Assembly (NCBI GenBank): GCA_018830415.1
Contig: JAHJSJ010000126.1
Span: forward strand, 1-17,537
Direction of reading: 5' to 3'
DNA from: Alphaproteobacteria bacterium
Lineage (GTDB): Bacteria; Pseudomonadota; Alphaproteobacteria; Sphingomonadales; Sphingomonadaceae
DNA: 17,537 nt
Shown: positions 7,330 to 13,621 of the stretch, one piece after another
Position numbering within the stretch: the first letter of the stretch is position 1
Layout: the number at the start of each line of letters is the position of its first letter
The notes under the pieces: generated by a model
Told to the model about the DNA's origin: nothing
Databases searched by the model: none
What the model saw: only the letters and a program-made list of their open reading frames with translations
Program-made: the position numbers and the translations under genes

Positions 7330-8148
7330 ATGGCAGCTATTTCCGGCCTGATCCGCGTAATGGAACGCGCCGCGCGCAAGGCGGGCGGGCGTTTGCGGCG
7401 CGATTTCGGCGAAGTCGAACATTTGCAGGCGAGCCGCAAAGGCCCCGCCGATTTCGTCAGCAAGGCGGACATCCGCTCCGAACGCACGTTGTATGACGAA
7501 CTGCTCACCGCGCGGCCCGGCTGGGGCTTCGTGATGGAGGAAGCCGGGGTAATCGAAGGCGATCCGGGGATGCCGCGCTGGATCGTCGATCCGCTCGATG
7601 GCACTACCAATTTCCTCCACGGGATCCCTCATTTCGCGATTTCGATCGCCGCGCAGGAACCCAAACCCGATGGCAGCGGCTGGGGCGATGTGGTGGCGGG
7701 CGTGGTGTATCAGCCGATCACCGATCAGACCTTCTGGGCGGAAAAAGCGCGTGGCGCATGGTTGCAGGACGCGCGGTTGCGGGTCTCGGCGCGTTCACGG
7801 CTGGCCGATTCGCTGGTGGCCACCGGGGTGCCGTTCTTCGGACATGGTGACTTCGCCGAATGGAGCCGGATTTTCGGCGCGATTGGCCCGGAAGTTGCGG
7901 GTATTCGCCGGTTCGGCGCCGCCTCGCTCGATCTGGCTTACGTCGCGCAGGGCCGGTTTGACGGGTTCTGGGAAAGCGGCCTGTCGGAATGGGACACCGC
8001 AGCTGGATGCTTGCTGGTGCGCGAGGCGGGCGGGTTCGTATCCGATTTCCGCGGGCGGTCAGCCCCGATCCATGCTGATCAGGTGCTGGCGGCCAATGAC
8101 GTGCTGCATTCACGGCTGCATAAGTTGTTGGCAGGGGCTTTGCGGTAA
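7330..8148 (+). CDS. suhB: Inositol monophosphatase family protein (SuhB-like)
   Basis: Members of this Mg2+-dependent phosphatase family cleave myo-inositol 1-phosphate and related sugar phosphates. SuhB of E. coli also binds RNA polymerase in rRNA antitermination complexes. The 272 residues show the full metal site: E70 in GFVMEEAG, D87 and D90 in WIVDPLDGTTNF, and D222 in WDTAAG. The N-terminal RKGPADFVSKAD segment is typical of the bacterial SuhB branch. ATG 7330 lies nine bases after the efp stop, so the two are probably co-transcribed; the ribosome-binding site is weak. Whether this protein acts on inositol phosphate, or in transcription, cannot be decided from sequence. Confidence 0.93.
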   Translation: MAAISGLIRVMERAARKAGGRLRRDFGEVEHLQASRKGPADFVSKADIRSERTLYDELLTARPGWGFVMEEAGVIEGDPGMPRWIVDPLDGTTNFLHGIPHFAISIAAQEPKPDGSGWGDVVAGVVYQPITDQTFWAEKARGAWLQDARLRVSARSRLADSLVATGVPFFGHGDFAEWSRIFGAIGPEVAGIRRFGAASLDLAYVAQGRFDGFWESGLSEWDTAAGCLLVREAGGFVSDFRGRSAPIHADQVLAANDVLHSRLHKLLAGALR

Positions 8149-8182
8149 GGTTTTCGAGCGCTCCAGATCCTGCCTAGGTGGC

Positions 8183-8223
8183 GCTAGACCCCAGCTAGAC
8201 CCCTGCTAGACCCCATCCAGACC
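8183..8223. repeat. Tandem 11-bp repeats (GCTAGACCCC) adjoining parS
   Basis: Three exact copies of GCTAGACCCC start at 8183, 8194 and 8205, an 11-base period, followed by a degenerate fourth unit (ATCCAGACC, 8215-8223). The array ends two bases before the parS palindrome. A period of about one helical turn puts all copies on one face of the DNA, as in iterons or multi-copy operator arrays. No coding sequence overlaps it. A binding protein is not known to me; a role in ParB loading, spreading or local replication control is conjecture. Confidence 0.8.
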
Positions 8224-8225
8224 AA

Positions 8226-8241
8226 TGTTTCACGTGAAACA
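8226..8241. other. parS: parS centromere-like site (ParB/Spo0J binding)
   Basis: The perfect 16-base palindrome TGTTTCACGTGAAACA is identical to the canonical bacterial parS sequence first defined for Bacillus subtilis Spo0J, and it is conserved in many phyla including Caulobacter and other alphaproteobacteria. ParB binds it, loads as a CTP-dependent clamp and spreads, and ParA then segregates the origin region. An exact 16-base match by chance is very improbable. It is the only copy in the window. It lies in a non-coding spacer between suhB and tRNA-Leu. Because chromosomal parS sites cluster near the origin, it suggests that this window is origin-proximal. parA and parB are not in the window. 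Confidence 0.93.
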
Positions 8242-8302
8242 ATGCCGCTTGACGCTTGATGCGGATCGCGCACCTCGCTAACAGGCCCGCTCCCGCGCAG
8301 GC

Positions 8303-8387
8303 GCCCCTGTGGTGGAATTGGTAGACGCGCTCGACTCAAAATCGAGTTTCGAAAGAAGTGCCAGTTCGAGTCTGGCCAGGGGCACCA
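8303..8387 (+). tRNA. tRNA-Leu (anticodon CAA)
   Basis: The 85-base gene folds as a type II tRNA. The acceptor arms are GCCCCTG (8303-8309) and CAGGGGC (8377-8383), followed by A and an encoded CCA (8385-8387). The D region contains TGGTAGACGC. The anticodon stem CTCGA/TCGAG encloses the loop CTCAAAA, giving anticodon CAA, which reads UUG. A long variable arm and the T arm GCCAG-TTCGAGT-CTGGC follow, as expected for leucine tRNA. Upstream, TTGACG (8249) or TTGATG (8256) with CGCTAAC (8276-8282) might form a promoter, but the spacing is poor. No integrase or duplicated 3' end is seen nearby. Confidence 0.97.
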
Positions 8388-8482
8388 CCGCCGCTTTCCC
8401 ATAAACCGCTTGTGCTGGCCCCCGCAAAGTGAGTAGCCTTTGGCAATGGCCATGTTCGAGGCCTGCCATTGAGGGGAACGTT

Positions 8483-9808
8483 ATGCGGTTAAAGACAATC
8501 CTAGCCGGGGCAAGCGCGCTGACGCTGTTGGCGGCACCGGCGCAGGCTGACGATCTGCGCGAAGCGGTGGCGGCTGATTTGCCCGCTCTGGTCGAACTCT
8601 ATCAGGATTTGCACGCCAACCCCGAACTGTCGTTCCAGGAATTTGAAACCGCCAAGAAACTCGCCGCCCGCGCCCGAGCACTCGGTTTTGAAGTGACCGA
8701 AGGCGTCGGCAAAACCGGCGTGGTTGCGGTGATGAAGAACGGCGATGGCCCCACCGTCATGCTGCGCGCCGATATGGACGGATTGCCGGTGATCGAACAG
8801 ACCGGGCTGCCCTATGCCTCAACGCGCCGCGCGGTGCCTGCCACCGGGATCGAAACCGGGGTGATGCACGCCTGCGGCCATGATACCCACATGGCGGCAT
8901 GGATCGGCACCGCGCAATTGCTGTCTGAGCGCCGCGATCAATGGTCGGGCACGCTGGTGATGATCCTGCAACCGGCTGAGGAGATCGGCGAAGGCGCACT
9001 CGCGATGATCGAAGACGGGCTTTACACCCGTTTCCCCAAGCCTGATTACGTGCTGGCCTTCCACGATGCGGCGCAGGCCCCTGCTGGGGTGATCGCTTAT
9101 TCGAAAGGCTTTGCGCTGGCGAATGTCGACAGCGTCGATGTGGTGGTTCCCGGCGTCGGCGGACATGGTGCCTATCCGCATGCGACCAAAGACCCGATCG
9201 TGATCGCCGCCAGCATCGTCAGCCGGTTGCAAACACTGGTGAGCCGCGAATTGAACCCGCTTGAACCTGGCGTGGTGACAGTCGGTAGCTTTCAGGCCGG
9301 GTCAAAGCACAACATCATTCCCGATGAAGCACGGCTGCAAATCACCGTGCGCAGCTACACCGACGAGGCGCGCAAGCAGCTGCTCGACGGGATCGCCCGG
9401 ATCGCCAGGGGAGAGGCGCTGGCCGCCGGAATGCCCGACGACAAGCTGCCCAAGGTGACTGTGTCAGATCCCTATACCCCGGCGACATACAACAACCCCG
9501 AATTCACCGATCAGGTCATGGCAGGGCTGAAAACGCGGTTCGAAGGTCGCGTGTTTGAAGCGCCAAGCGTGATGGGGGGTGAGGATTTCAGCCAGTTCCG
9601 CCGCGCTGATCCTGACAATGTCCAATCGCTGATCTTCTGGGTTGGCGGGGTGCGGCCGGGCGAATGGGCGAAATCGGAACGCGGCGAGATCGAACTTCCC
9701 TCGCTCCACTCGCCATTCTGGGCGCCCGACGCTCCGGTGGTGATCGCAACTGCAACTGAGGCGCTGACGGTGACCACGCTTGATCTGATGGCGAAATCTG
9801 GGGGATAG
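8483..9808 (+). CDS. Exported M20-family metallopeptidase / amidohydrolase
   Basis: This 441-residue protein belongs to the M20D amidohydrolase group (hippurate hydrolase / IAA-amino acid hydrolase-like), which cleaves N-acyl amino acids using two metal ions. It begins with a Sec signal peptide, MRLKTILAGASALTLLAAPAQA, cut before D23, so it should act in the periplasm. Metal-site motifs are MLRADMDGLPV, HACGHDTH (C131, H133), LQPAEE (E166-E167), AFHD (H194, usually LHv) and MGGEDFS near the C-terminus. The dimerisation segment GGHGAYPH is present. ATG 8483 is chosen because GAGGGG (8471-8476) sits six bases upstream and the signal peptide follows directly. The substrate cannot be predicted. 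It stands alone, between tRNA-Leu and a repeat-rich spacer. Confidence 0.9.
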   Translation: MRLKTILAGASALTLLAAPAQADDLREAVAADLPALVELYQDLHANPELSFQEFETAKKLAARARALGFEVTEGVGKTGVVAVMKNGDGPTVMLRADMDGLPVIEQTGLPYASTRRAVPATGIETGVMHACGHDTHMAAWIGTAQLLSERRDQWSGTLVMILQPAEEIGEGALAMIEDGLYTRFPKPDYVLAFHDAAQAPAGVIAYSKGFALANVDSVDVVVPGVGGHGAYPHATKDPIVIAASIVSRLQTLVSRELNPLEPGVVTVGSFQAGSKHNIIPDEARLQITVRSYTDEARKQLLDGIARIARGEALAAGMPDDKLPKVTVSDPYTPATYNNPEFTDQVMAGLKTRFEGRVFEAPSVMGGEDFSQFRRADPDNVQSLIFWVGGVRPGEWAKSERGEIELPSLHSPFWAPDAPVVIATATEALTVTTLDLMAKSGG

Positions 9809-9824
9809 AAGTTTTTGTGTTCCA

Positions 9825-9894
9825 CATCGCGTCCGCGATGCGAAATCCTCGCTCACGCGACCTGATGGTCGCATCGCTGCGGTCGGTCGGTCGG
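9825..9894. repeat. Overlapping inverted repeats plus CGGT microsatellite downstream of M20 gene
   Basis: Three inverted repeats overlap here: CATCGCG-TC-CGCGATG (9825-9840), GCGATGCGA (9835-9843) with TCGCATCGC (9869-9877), and GCGACC-TGAT-GGTCGC (9857-9872). They share bases, so they would be mutually exclusive in a transcript. They are followed by CGGT three times plus CGG (9880-9894). None is followed by a T-run on the plus strand, so this is not an obvious terminator. It may be a dispersed intergenic repeat; copies elsewhere cannot be checked here. Confidence 0.6.
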
Positions 9895-9949
9895 CCTTGC
9901 GGTTGCTGCGCAATCGATTGTGCTTCAGTTCGTAGGCATCGGCACATTT

Positions 9950-9998
9950 AAAAATTCGGCCGCCGGTTTGCCCCAGCGAAGGAGCATTCCGGCGGCCG
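9950..9998 (-). terminator. Rho-independent terminator for the minus-strand small gene
   Basis: A perfect 10-base inverted repeat, CGGCCGCCGG (9957-9966) and CCGGCGGCCG (9989-9998), encloses a 22-base loop. Read on the minus strand, the stem is followed by AATTTTTAAA (9947-9956), a usable U-tract. It lies about 30 bases after the stop of the 62-residue minus-strand gene. The long loop is less than ideal. On the plus strand only GTTT follows, so bidirectional use is doubtful. Confidence 0.55.
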
Positions 9999-10030
9999 TT
10001 TCTCCTCCCCAGGAGAATTGTTGAATGGGG

Positions 10031-10219
10031 TTATTCCGAATCCGGCACGTAGGTGCCGAGCCGGTGGTGCAGTGCGTTGATCTTCGCCAGCTCCTCGCGG
10101 TCTTCGGTGCTGCGGGCATGGCTTTCGAGCGCCCGACGCAGCAGTTTCATATCAGCGGTCGACAACAGCGCGCGGGCGCGGGCGGGTTCGGTCTTGGGGG
10201 TATCGGTATCACTCATCAT
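10031..10219 (-). CDS. Small hypothetical protein (62 aa)
   Basis: I do not recognise a family. The product is a short, highly charged, probably helical protein: a disordered acidic/basic start (MMSDTDTPKTEPARARA), then a predicted helix pair (TADMKLLRRALESHA and REELAKINALHHRLGTYV). It has no signal peptide, cysteines or membrane segment. A strong Shine-Dalgarno (GAGGAG on the minus strand) precedes two adjacent ATG codons; either 10219 or 10216 may be used. A terminator-like hairpin lies downstream, which supports a real gene. It is on the same strand as aceA and 146 bases downstream of it, so it may be part of the same transcript or have its own promoter. Confidence 0.72.
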   Translation of the reverse strand: MMSDTDTPKTEPARARALLSTADMKLLRRALESHARSTEDREELAKINALHHRLGTYVPDSE

Positions 10220-10267
10220 ACACTCCTCGGGCGGCGTTGCACGATCACGCCCTTATGCGTTTCAGCA

Positions 10268-10304
10268 GCCAACCGGAAGGCCGCAAGTGCACTTTCCGGT
10301 TGGC
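10268..10304. repeat. Strong hairpin in aceA-downstream spacer
   Basis: A perfect 11-base inverted repeat, GCCAACCGGAA (10268-10278) and TTCCGGTTGGC (10294-10304), has a 15-base loop. It lies downstream of aceA and upstream of the small gene on the minus strand. There is no U-tract after it on either strand, so it is more likely an mRNA 3'-end stabilising or processing hairpin, or a protein site, than a simple terminator. Confidence 0.55.
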
Positions 10305-10323
10305 CACCATGTGGCATACTCAT

Positions 10324-10353
10324 GCTGCTGACCGTCATCCGCGGTCATGCAGC
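10324..10353 (-). terminator. Hairpin directly after aceA stop (possible terminator or 3'-end stabiliser)
   Basis: GCTGC-TGACCG (10324-10334) pairs with CGGTCA-T-GCAGC (10342-10353): eleven base pairs with one bulged T and a seven-base loop. It begins 12 bases after the aceA stop codon on the minus strand. No T-run follows, so intrinsic termination is uncertain. Confidence 0.35.
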
Positions 10354-10365
10354 GTCCCACCTGCG

Positions 10366-11964
10366 TTATGCCGCTTCGAACTGATTCATCGTGTTGTGAG
10401 CGCCGCCGGCCTTCAGCGCCGCTTCGCCGGCGAAATATTCCTTGTGATCATCGCCAATGTCGCTGCCAGACATGTTCTGGTGCTTGACGCAGGCAATACC
10501 CTGACGGATTTCCTCGCGCTGCACATTCTTGACGTAGCCAAGCATCGCCTGCTCGCCAAAGTATTCGCGGGCGAGGTTGTCGGTGCTGAGCGCCGCGGTG
10601 TGATAGGTCGGCAGGGTGATGAGGTGGTGGAAAATCCCCGCCCGCGCCGCGCCATCGCGTTGGAAGGTGCGGATCTTCTCGTCGGCTTCGGCGGCTAGCT
10701 CGGTGGTGTCATAATCGACACTCATCAGCTTGGCGCGGTCATAGGCCGACACGTCCTTGCCTGCTGCGGCCCAGGCATCGAATACCTGCTGACGGAAGTT
10801 GAGCGTCCAGTTGAAGCTGGGCGAGTTGTTGTAGACGAGCTTCGCGTTCGGCACGACTTCGCGGATGCGATCGACCATTTCGGCGATCTGTTCGACATGC
10901 GGCTTTTCGGTCTCGATCCACAGCAGGTCAGCGCCGTTCTGCAGGCTGGTGATGCAGTCGAGCACCACGCGGTCAACCCCGGTGCCGGGACGGAACTGGA
11001 AGAGGTTGGACGGCAGGCGCTTGGGCGCGAGCAGTTTGCCATCGCGGCTGATGAACACCTGACCATTGGTGATGTTGGCAGGGTCAACTTCATCGGCATC
11101 GAGGAAGGCGTTATACTGGTCGCCCAGATCGCCGGGTTCCTTGGAGAATGCGATCTGCTTGGTCAGGCCAGCGCCGAGCGAATCGGTGCGGGCAACGATG
11201 ATCCCATCGTCCACGCCCAGTTCGAGAAAGGCATGGCGGCAGGCACGGATTTTCTGGAGGAAATCCTCGTGCGGCACGGTGACTTTGCCGTCTTGGTGGC
11301 CGCACTGCTTCTCGTCCGACACCTGATTTTCGATCTGGAGCGCGCAGGCGCCTGCCTCGATCATCTTCTTGGCGAGCAGGTAGGTGGCTTCTGCATTGCC
11401 GAAGCCTGCGTCGATATCGGCGATGATCGGCACGACGTGGGTTTCGTAATTGTCGATGGCGTTTTCGAGCCGCTTGGCTTCGACCGCGTCACCTGCTGCA
11501 CGGGCCGCGTCGAGCGCACGGAACATCCCGCCGAGCTCGCGCGCGTCAGCCTGCTTGAGGAAGGTGTAGAGTTCGGCAATCAGCGCCGGCACCGAGGTTT
11601 TTTCGTGCATGGACTGATCGGGCAGCGGGCCGAATTCGCTGCGCAGCGCGGCGATCATCCAGCCCGACAGATACAGGTAACGCTGCTTGGTGGTGCCGAA
11701 ATGCTTCTTGATCGCGATCATTTTCTGCTGCGCGATGAAACCGTGCCAGCAGCCGAGCGACTGGGTGTATTGCGCCGGGTTGGCATCATAGGCCGCCATA
11801 TCGGCGCGCATGATCTTCGCGGTGTATTTGGCGATGTCGAGCCCGGTGGAGAAACGGTTCTGGGTCGCCATGCGCGCGGCGCTTTCGGGATCGATTGCGG
11901 CCCAGCTTGGCCCATTGGCGGCAACTATGTCGCGCATGTGGGTGATGGTGTTGTGGTAGGTCAT
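10366..11964 (-). CDS. aceA: Isocitrate lyase
   Basis: Isocitrate lyase splits isocitrate into glyoxylate and succinate, the first step of the glyoxylate shunt, needed for growth on acetate and fatty acids. The 532-residue length and the catalytic motif EKQCGHQDGKVTVPHEDF (C221) place it in the longer branch seen in Pseudomonas and Acinetobacter, rather than the about 430-residue E. coli type with KKCGH. Other conserved blocks are YLSGWMIAA, IADIDAGFGN (metal and substrate binding), ARTDSLGAG and NNSPSFNW. ATG 11964 has AGGAGA just upstream. It is divergent from a RamB-type regulator across 179 bases, which is the usual sign of local control. Malate synthase is not in this window. Confidence 0.96.
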   Translation of the reverse strand: MTYHNTITHMRDIVAANGPSWAAIDPESAARMATQNRFSTGLDIAKYTAKIMRADMAAYDANPAQYTQSLGCWHGFIAQQKMIAIKKHFGTTKQRYLYLSGWMIAALRSEFGPLPDQSMHEKTSVPALIAELYTFLKQADARELGGMFRALDAARAAGDAVEAKRLENAIDNYETHVVPIIADIDAGFGNAEATYLLAKKMIEAGACALQIENQVSDEKQCGHQDGKVTVPHEDFLQKIRACRHAFLELGVDDGIIVARTDSLGAGLTKQIAFSKEPGDLGDQYNAFLDADEVDPANITNGQVFISRDGKLLAPKRLPSNLFQFRPGTGVDRVVLDCITSLQNGADLLWIETEKPHVEQIAEMVDRIREVVPNAKLVYNNSPSFNWTLNFRQQVFDAWAAAGKDVSAYDRAKLMSVDYDTTELAAEADEKIRTFQRDGAARAGIFHHLITLPTYHTAALSTDNLAREYFGEQAMLGYVKNVQREEIRQGIACVKHQNMSGSDIGDDHKEYFAGEAALKAGGAHNTMNQFEAA

Positions 11965-12110
11965 ATGCTTCTCCTGTCCGTTCTGGGCAGTGGTGCGGGT
12001 CTGGTAGGACTTGCACCTTCGGATAAGCAGGCTGTGCCATGGTGCGACGCAGCATAACAGGAAAACTTACAGAAAATCGTGTGGCTATGCGGACTTTTGG
12101 CTCTGATCTT

Positions 12111-12138
12111 GTGTAAATCAGTAAAGTTATTTACAAAG
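12111..12138. promoter_or_regulatory. Candidate operator in the aceA-regulator intergenic region
   Basis: An inverted repeat, GTAAAT (12113-12118) and ATTTAC (12129-12134) with ten bases between, lies just before the regulator start at 12144. The right half continues as ATTTACAAAG (12129-12138), which differs at one base from the TTTGCAAA core of the RamB site described in Corynebacterium glutamicum. It overlaps TGTAAAT, a possible -10 for the regulator. This suggests autoregulation and control of aceA. It is an inference from position and symmetry only. Confidence 0.45.
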
Positions 12139-12143
12139 TAGCC

Positions 12144-13499
12144 ATGTCCGACACCAATCTCCTTGCTGGCCCGGCGCTGCGCCGCTTGCGCAAGCGCGAA
12201 GGATTTACCCAAGCCGCGATGGCATCTGCGCTGGGCATCTCTCCATCCTATCTCAATCTTATCGAACGCAATCAGCGCCCGCTATCGGCCAAGGTGCTGG
12301 TGCGGGTGATCGAACGGTTCGATTTTGACCCGCGATCCCTGCGTGAGGACGATGCGATTGGCGGGATCGATGGGCTGATCCGGCGGATGGCGGACAAACG
12401 TTTTTCCGATCTGGGAATCGACCGCGAGGAAGTGCAGGAATTCCTGTCCGCCGCGCCGCAGGTGGCCGCAGCCTTTGCGCGGCTGTATGACAGCGGCGGG
12501 GGCGTGGGGCGGGCCGAGTCCGAAGATGCCGCCACTGCTGCACGGCGTGTGATTGAACGTTGGCAGAACCATTTTGCCGATCTTGACCACGCCGCTGAAG
12601 ACCTGGCTGATGAACTGCGCCTTTCGCACGGGGAAATCAGCGCCGCGCTTTCCGAGCGGCTGCGTGAAAAGCATCAGCTATCGGTGCGCATTCTTCCGGC
12701 AGAGGTGATGCCCGGGCAGGTGCACCGGCTCGATCTGCATGCGCGCCAATTGCAATTGTCCGAGATGCTGCCCGGCGCGGCGCGGCGATTTCAGATTGCG
12801 CGGCAGGTCGGCACGCTCGAAATGCGTGAGGCGATTGAAGCGCTGGTGGCAGGTGCGAACCTCACATCGACCGAAGCACGCGACCATTTGCGTGAGCACA
12901 TCAGCGATTATCTGGCGGGCGCGCTGCTGCTGCCTTACCGCCGGTTTATGCGGGCTTGCGAGGCGACCGGATATGATCTGGCAGTGCTGCAACGCCGCTT
13001 TGCTGTCAGCTTTGATCAGGTGGCTCAGCGCCTGACCACATTGGGCCGGGTAGGGGAGCGCGGGCTGCCGTTCTTCACCGCCACGATTGATCGTGCTGGA
13101 CGGTTGACCCACTTCACGGCGGGCGGCAGCGGCGCGATTTACCCGCTCGAAGGCGCGCTCTGGCCAGCATGGGTGCCATTCGCGGCTTTTGAACGGCCCG
13201 GCACGGTGCTGACGCAGGCAGTGACTTTCGGGGAAGGCGAAGGCACGGCGCGGCACTGGTTCACCATCACCCGCACGGTCGATGGTGACGGGGTCATGTG
13301 CGCGGGCCGCAGCGCCGTGGTGCTGGGAATCGAAGCGCGCTTTGCGGGCGATCTGGCCCACGCGCGCGGTGTCTCTCTGGACCGCGCGGATGCGGTGCCG
13401 CTGGGCACGCCTTGCCTGCGTTGTGGGCGGACGGAATGCCTGACGCCCGCACCGGCACGTTTGGCGAGCGTGTTGCCACGACTGCGACCCGGTTCCTGA
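12144..13499 (+). CDS. RamB-type XRE transcriptional regulator (short-chain fatty acyl-CoA regulator family)
   Basis: This 451-residue protein has an XRE helix-turn-helix (about residues 9-64; LRRLRKREGFTQAAMASAL then ISPSYLNLIERNQRPLS), a central region related to IrrE/ImmA (DUF955), and a C-terminal DUF2083-like domain with a cysteine cluster, PCLRCGRTEC (C424, C427, C432). RamB and MccR, which control acetate, glyoxylate and methylcitrate metabolism in Actinobacteria, share this plan. In the central domain the zinc-peptidase HExxH position reads FQIARQVGTLE (216-226), so no peptidase activity is expected; the domain probably senses an acyl-CoA. Divergence from aceA makes control of the glyoxylate shunt the best guess. 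ATG 12144 has only a weak ribosome-binding site. Confidence 0.9.
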   Translation: MSDTNLLAGPALRRLRKREGFTQAAMASALGISPSYLNLIERNQRPLSAKVLVRVIERFDFDPRSLREDDAIGGIDGLIRRMADKRFSDLGIDREEVQEFLSAAPQVAAAFARLYDSGGGVGRAESEDAATAARRVIERWQNHFADLDHAAEDLADELRLSHGEISAALSERLREKHQLSVRILPAEVMPGQVHRLDLHARQLQLSEMLPGAARRFQIARQVGTLEMREAIEALVAGANLTSTEARDHLREHISDYLAGALLLPYRRFMRACEATGYDLAVLQRRFAVSFDQVAQRLTTLGRVGERGLPFFTATIDRAGRLTHFTAGGSGAIYPLEGALWPAWVPFAAFERPGTVLTQAVTFGEGEGTARHWFTITRTVDGDGVMCAGRSAVVLGIEARFAGDLAHARGVSLDRADAVPLGTPCLRCGRTECLTPAPARLASVLPRLRPGS

Positions 13500-13546
13500 C
13501 GCCGGATTAACCTTCGCCAACCGCAGAACCGTTCGCGCCAACGGTC

Positions 13547-13567
13547 AGTGTAAAGTTTACCGACACT
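13547..13567. promoter_or_regulatory. Palindromic candidate regulatory site upstream of the EPS sugar transferase
   Basis: In the 122-base spacer before the sugar transferase, AGTGT (13547-13551) and ACACT (13563-13567) form an outer inverted repeat, and GTAAA-G-TTTAC (13550-13560) an inner palindrome. It lies about 55 bases before the start codon. It could bind PrsR, encoded three genes on, or the regulator encoded just upstream, whose own promoter region shares GTGTAAA and TTTAC. No clear sigma-54 or sigma-70 promoter could be fixed. Confidence 0.4.
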
Positions 13568-13621
13568 TAAGGTCTCAGCGTTAAAACCGGGCGCAGCCAA
13601 GCACCAAAGGCCCGCCCTGTC

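Noticed and set aside
8303..8387. tRNA-Leu as an integration site for a genomic island
   Set aside because: No integrase, no repeated tRNA 3' end and no change in base composition on either side.
8184..8453. Minus-strand frames across the parS and tRNA region
   Set aside because: They translate parS, the tandem repeats and tRNA-Leu, so they cannot be protein genes.
10897..12057. A 386-residue open frame on the plus strand opposite aceA
   Set aside because: Antisense to the strongly conserved isocitrate lyase; no domain recognised and no ribosome-binding site.
13579..13594. Sigma-54 promoter before the sugar transferase
   Set aside because: A GG-N10-GC spacing exists, but the surrounding bases do not match the TGGCAC and TTGC blocks, so it may be chance in GC-rich DNA.
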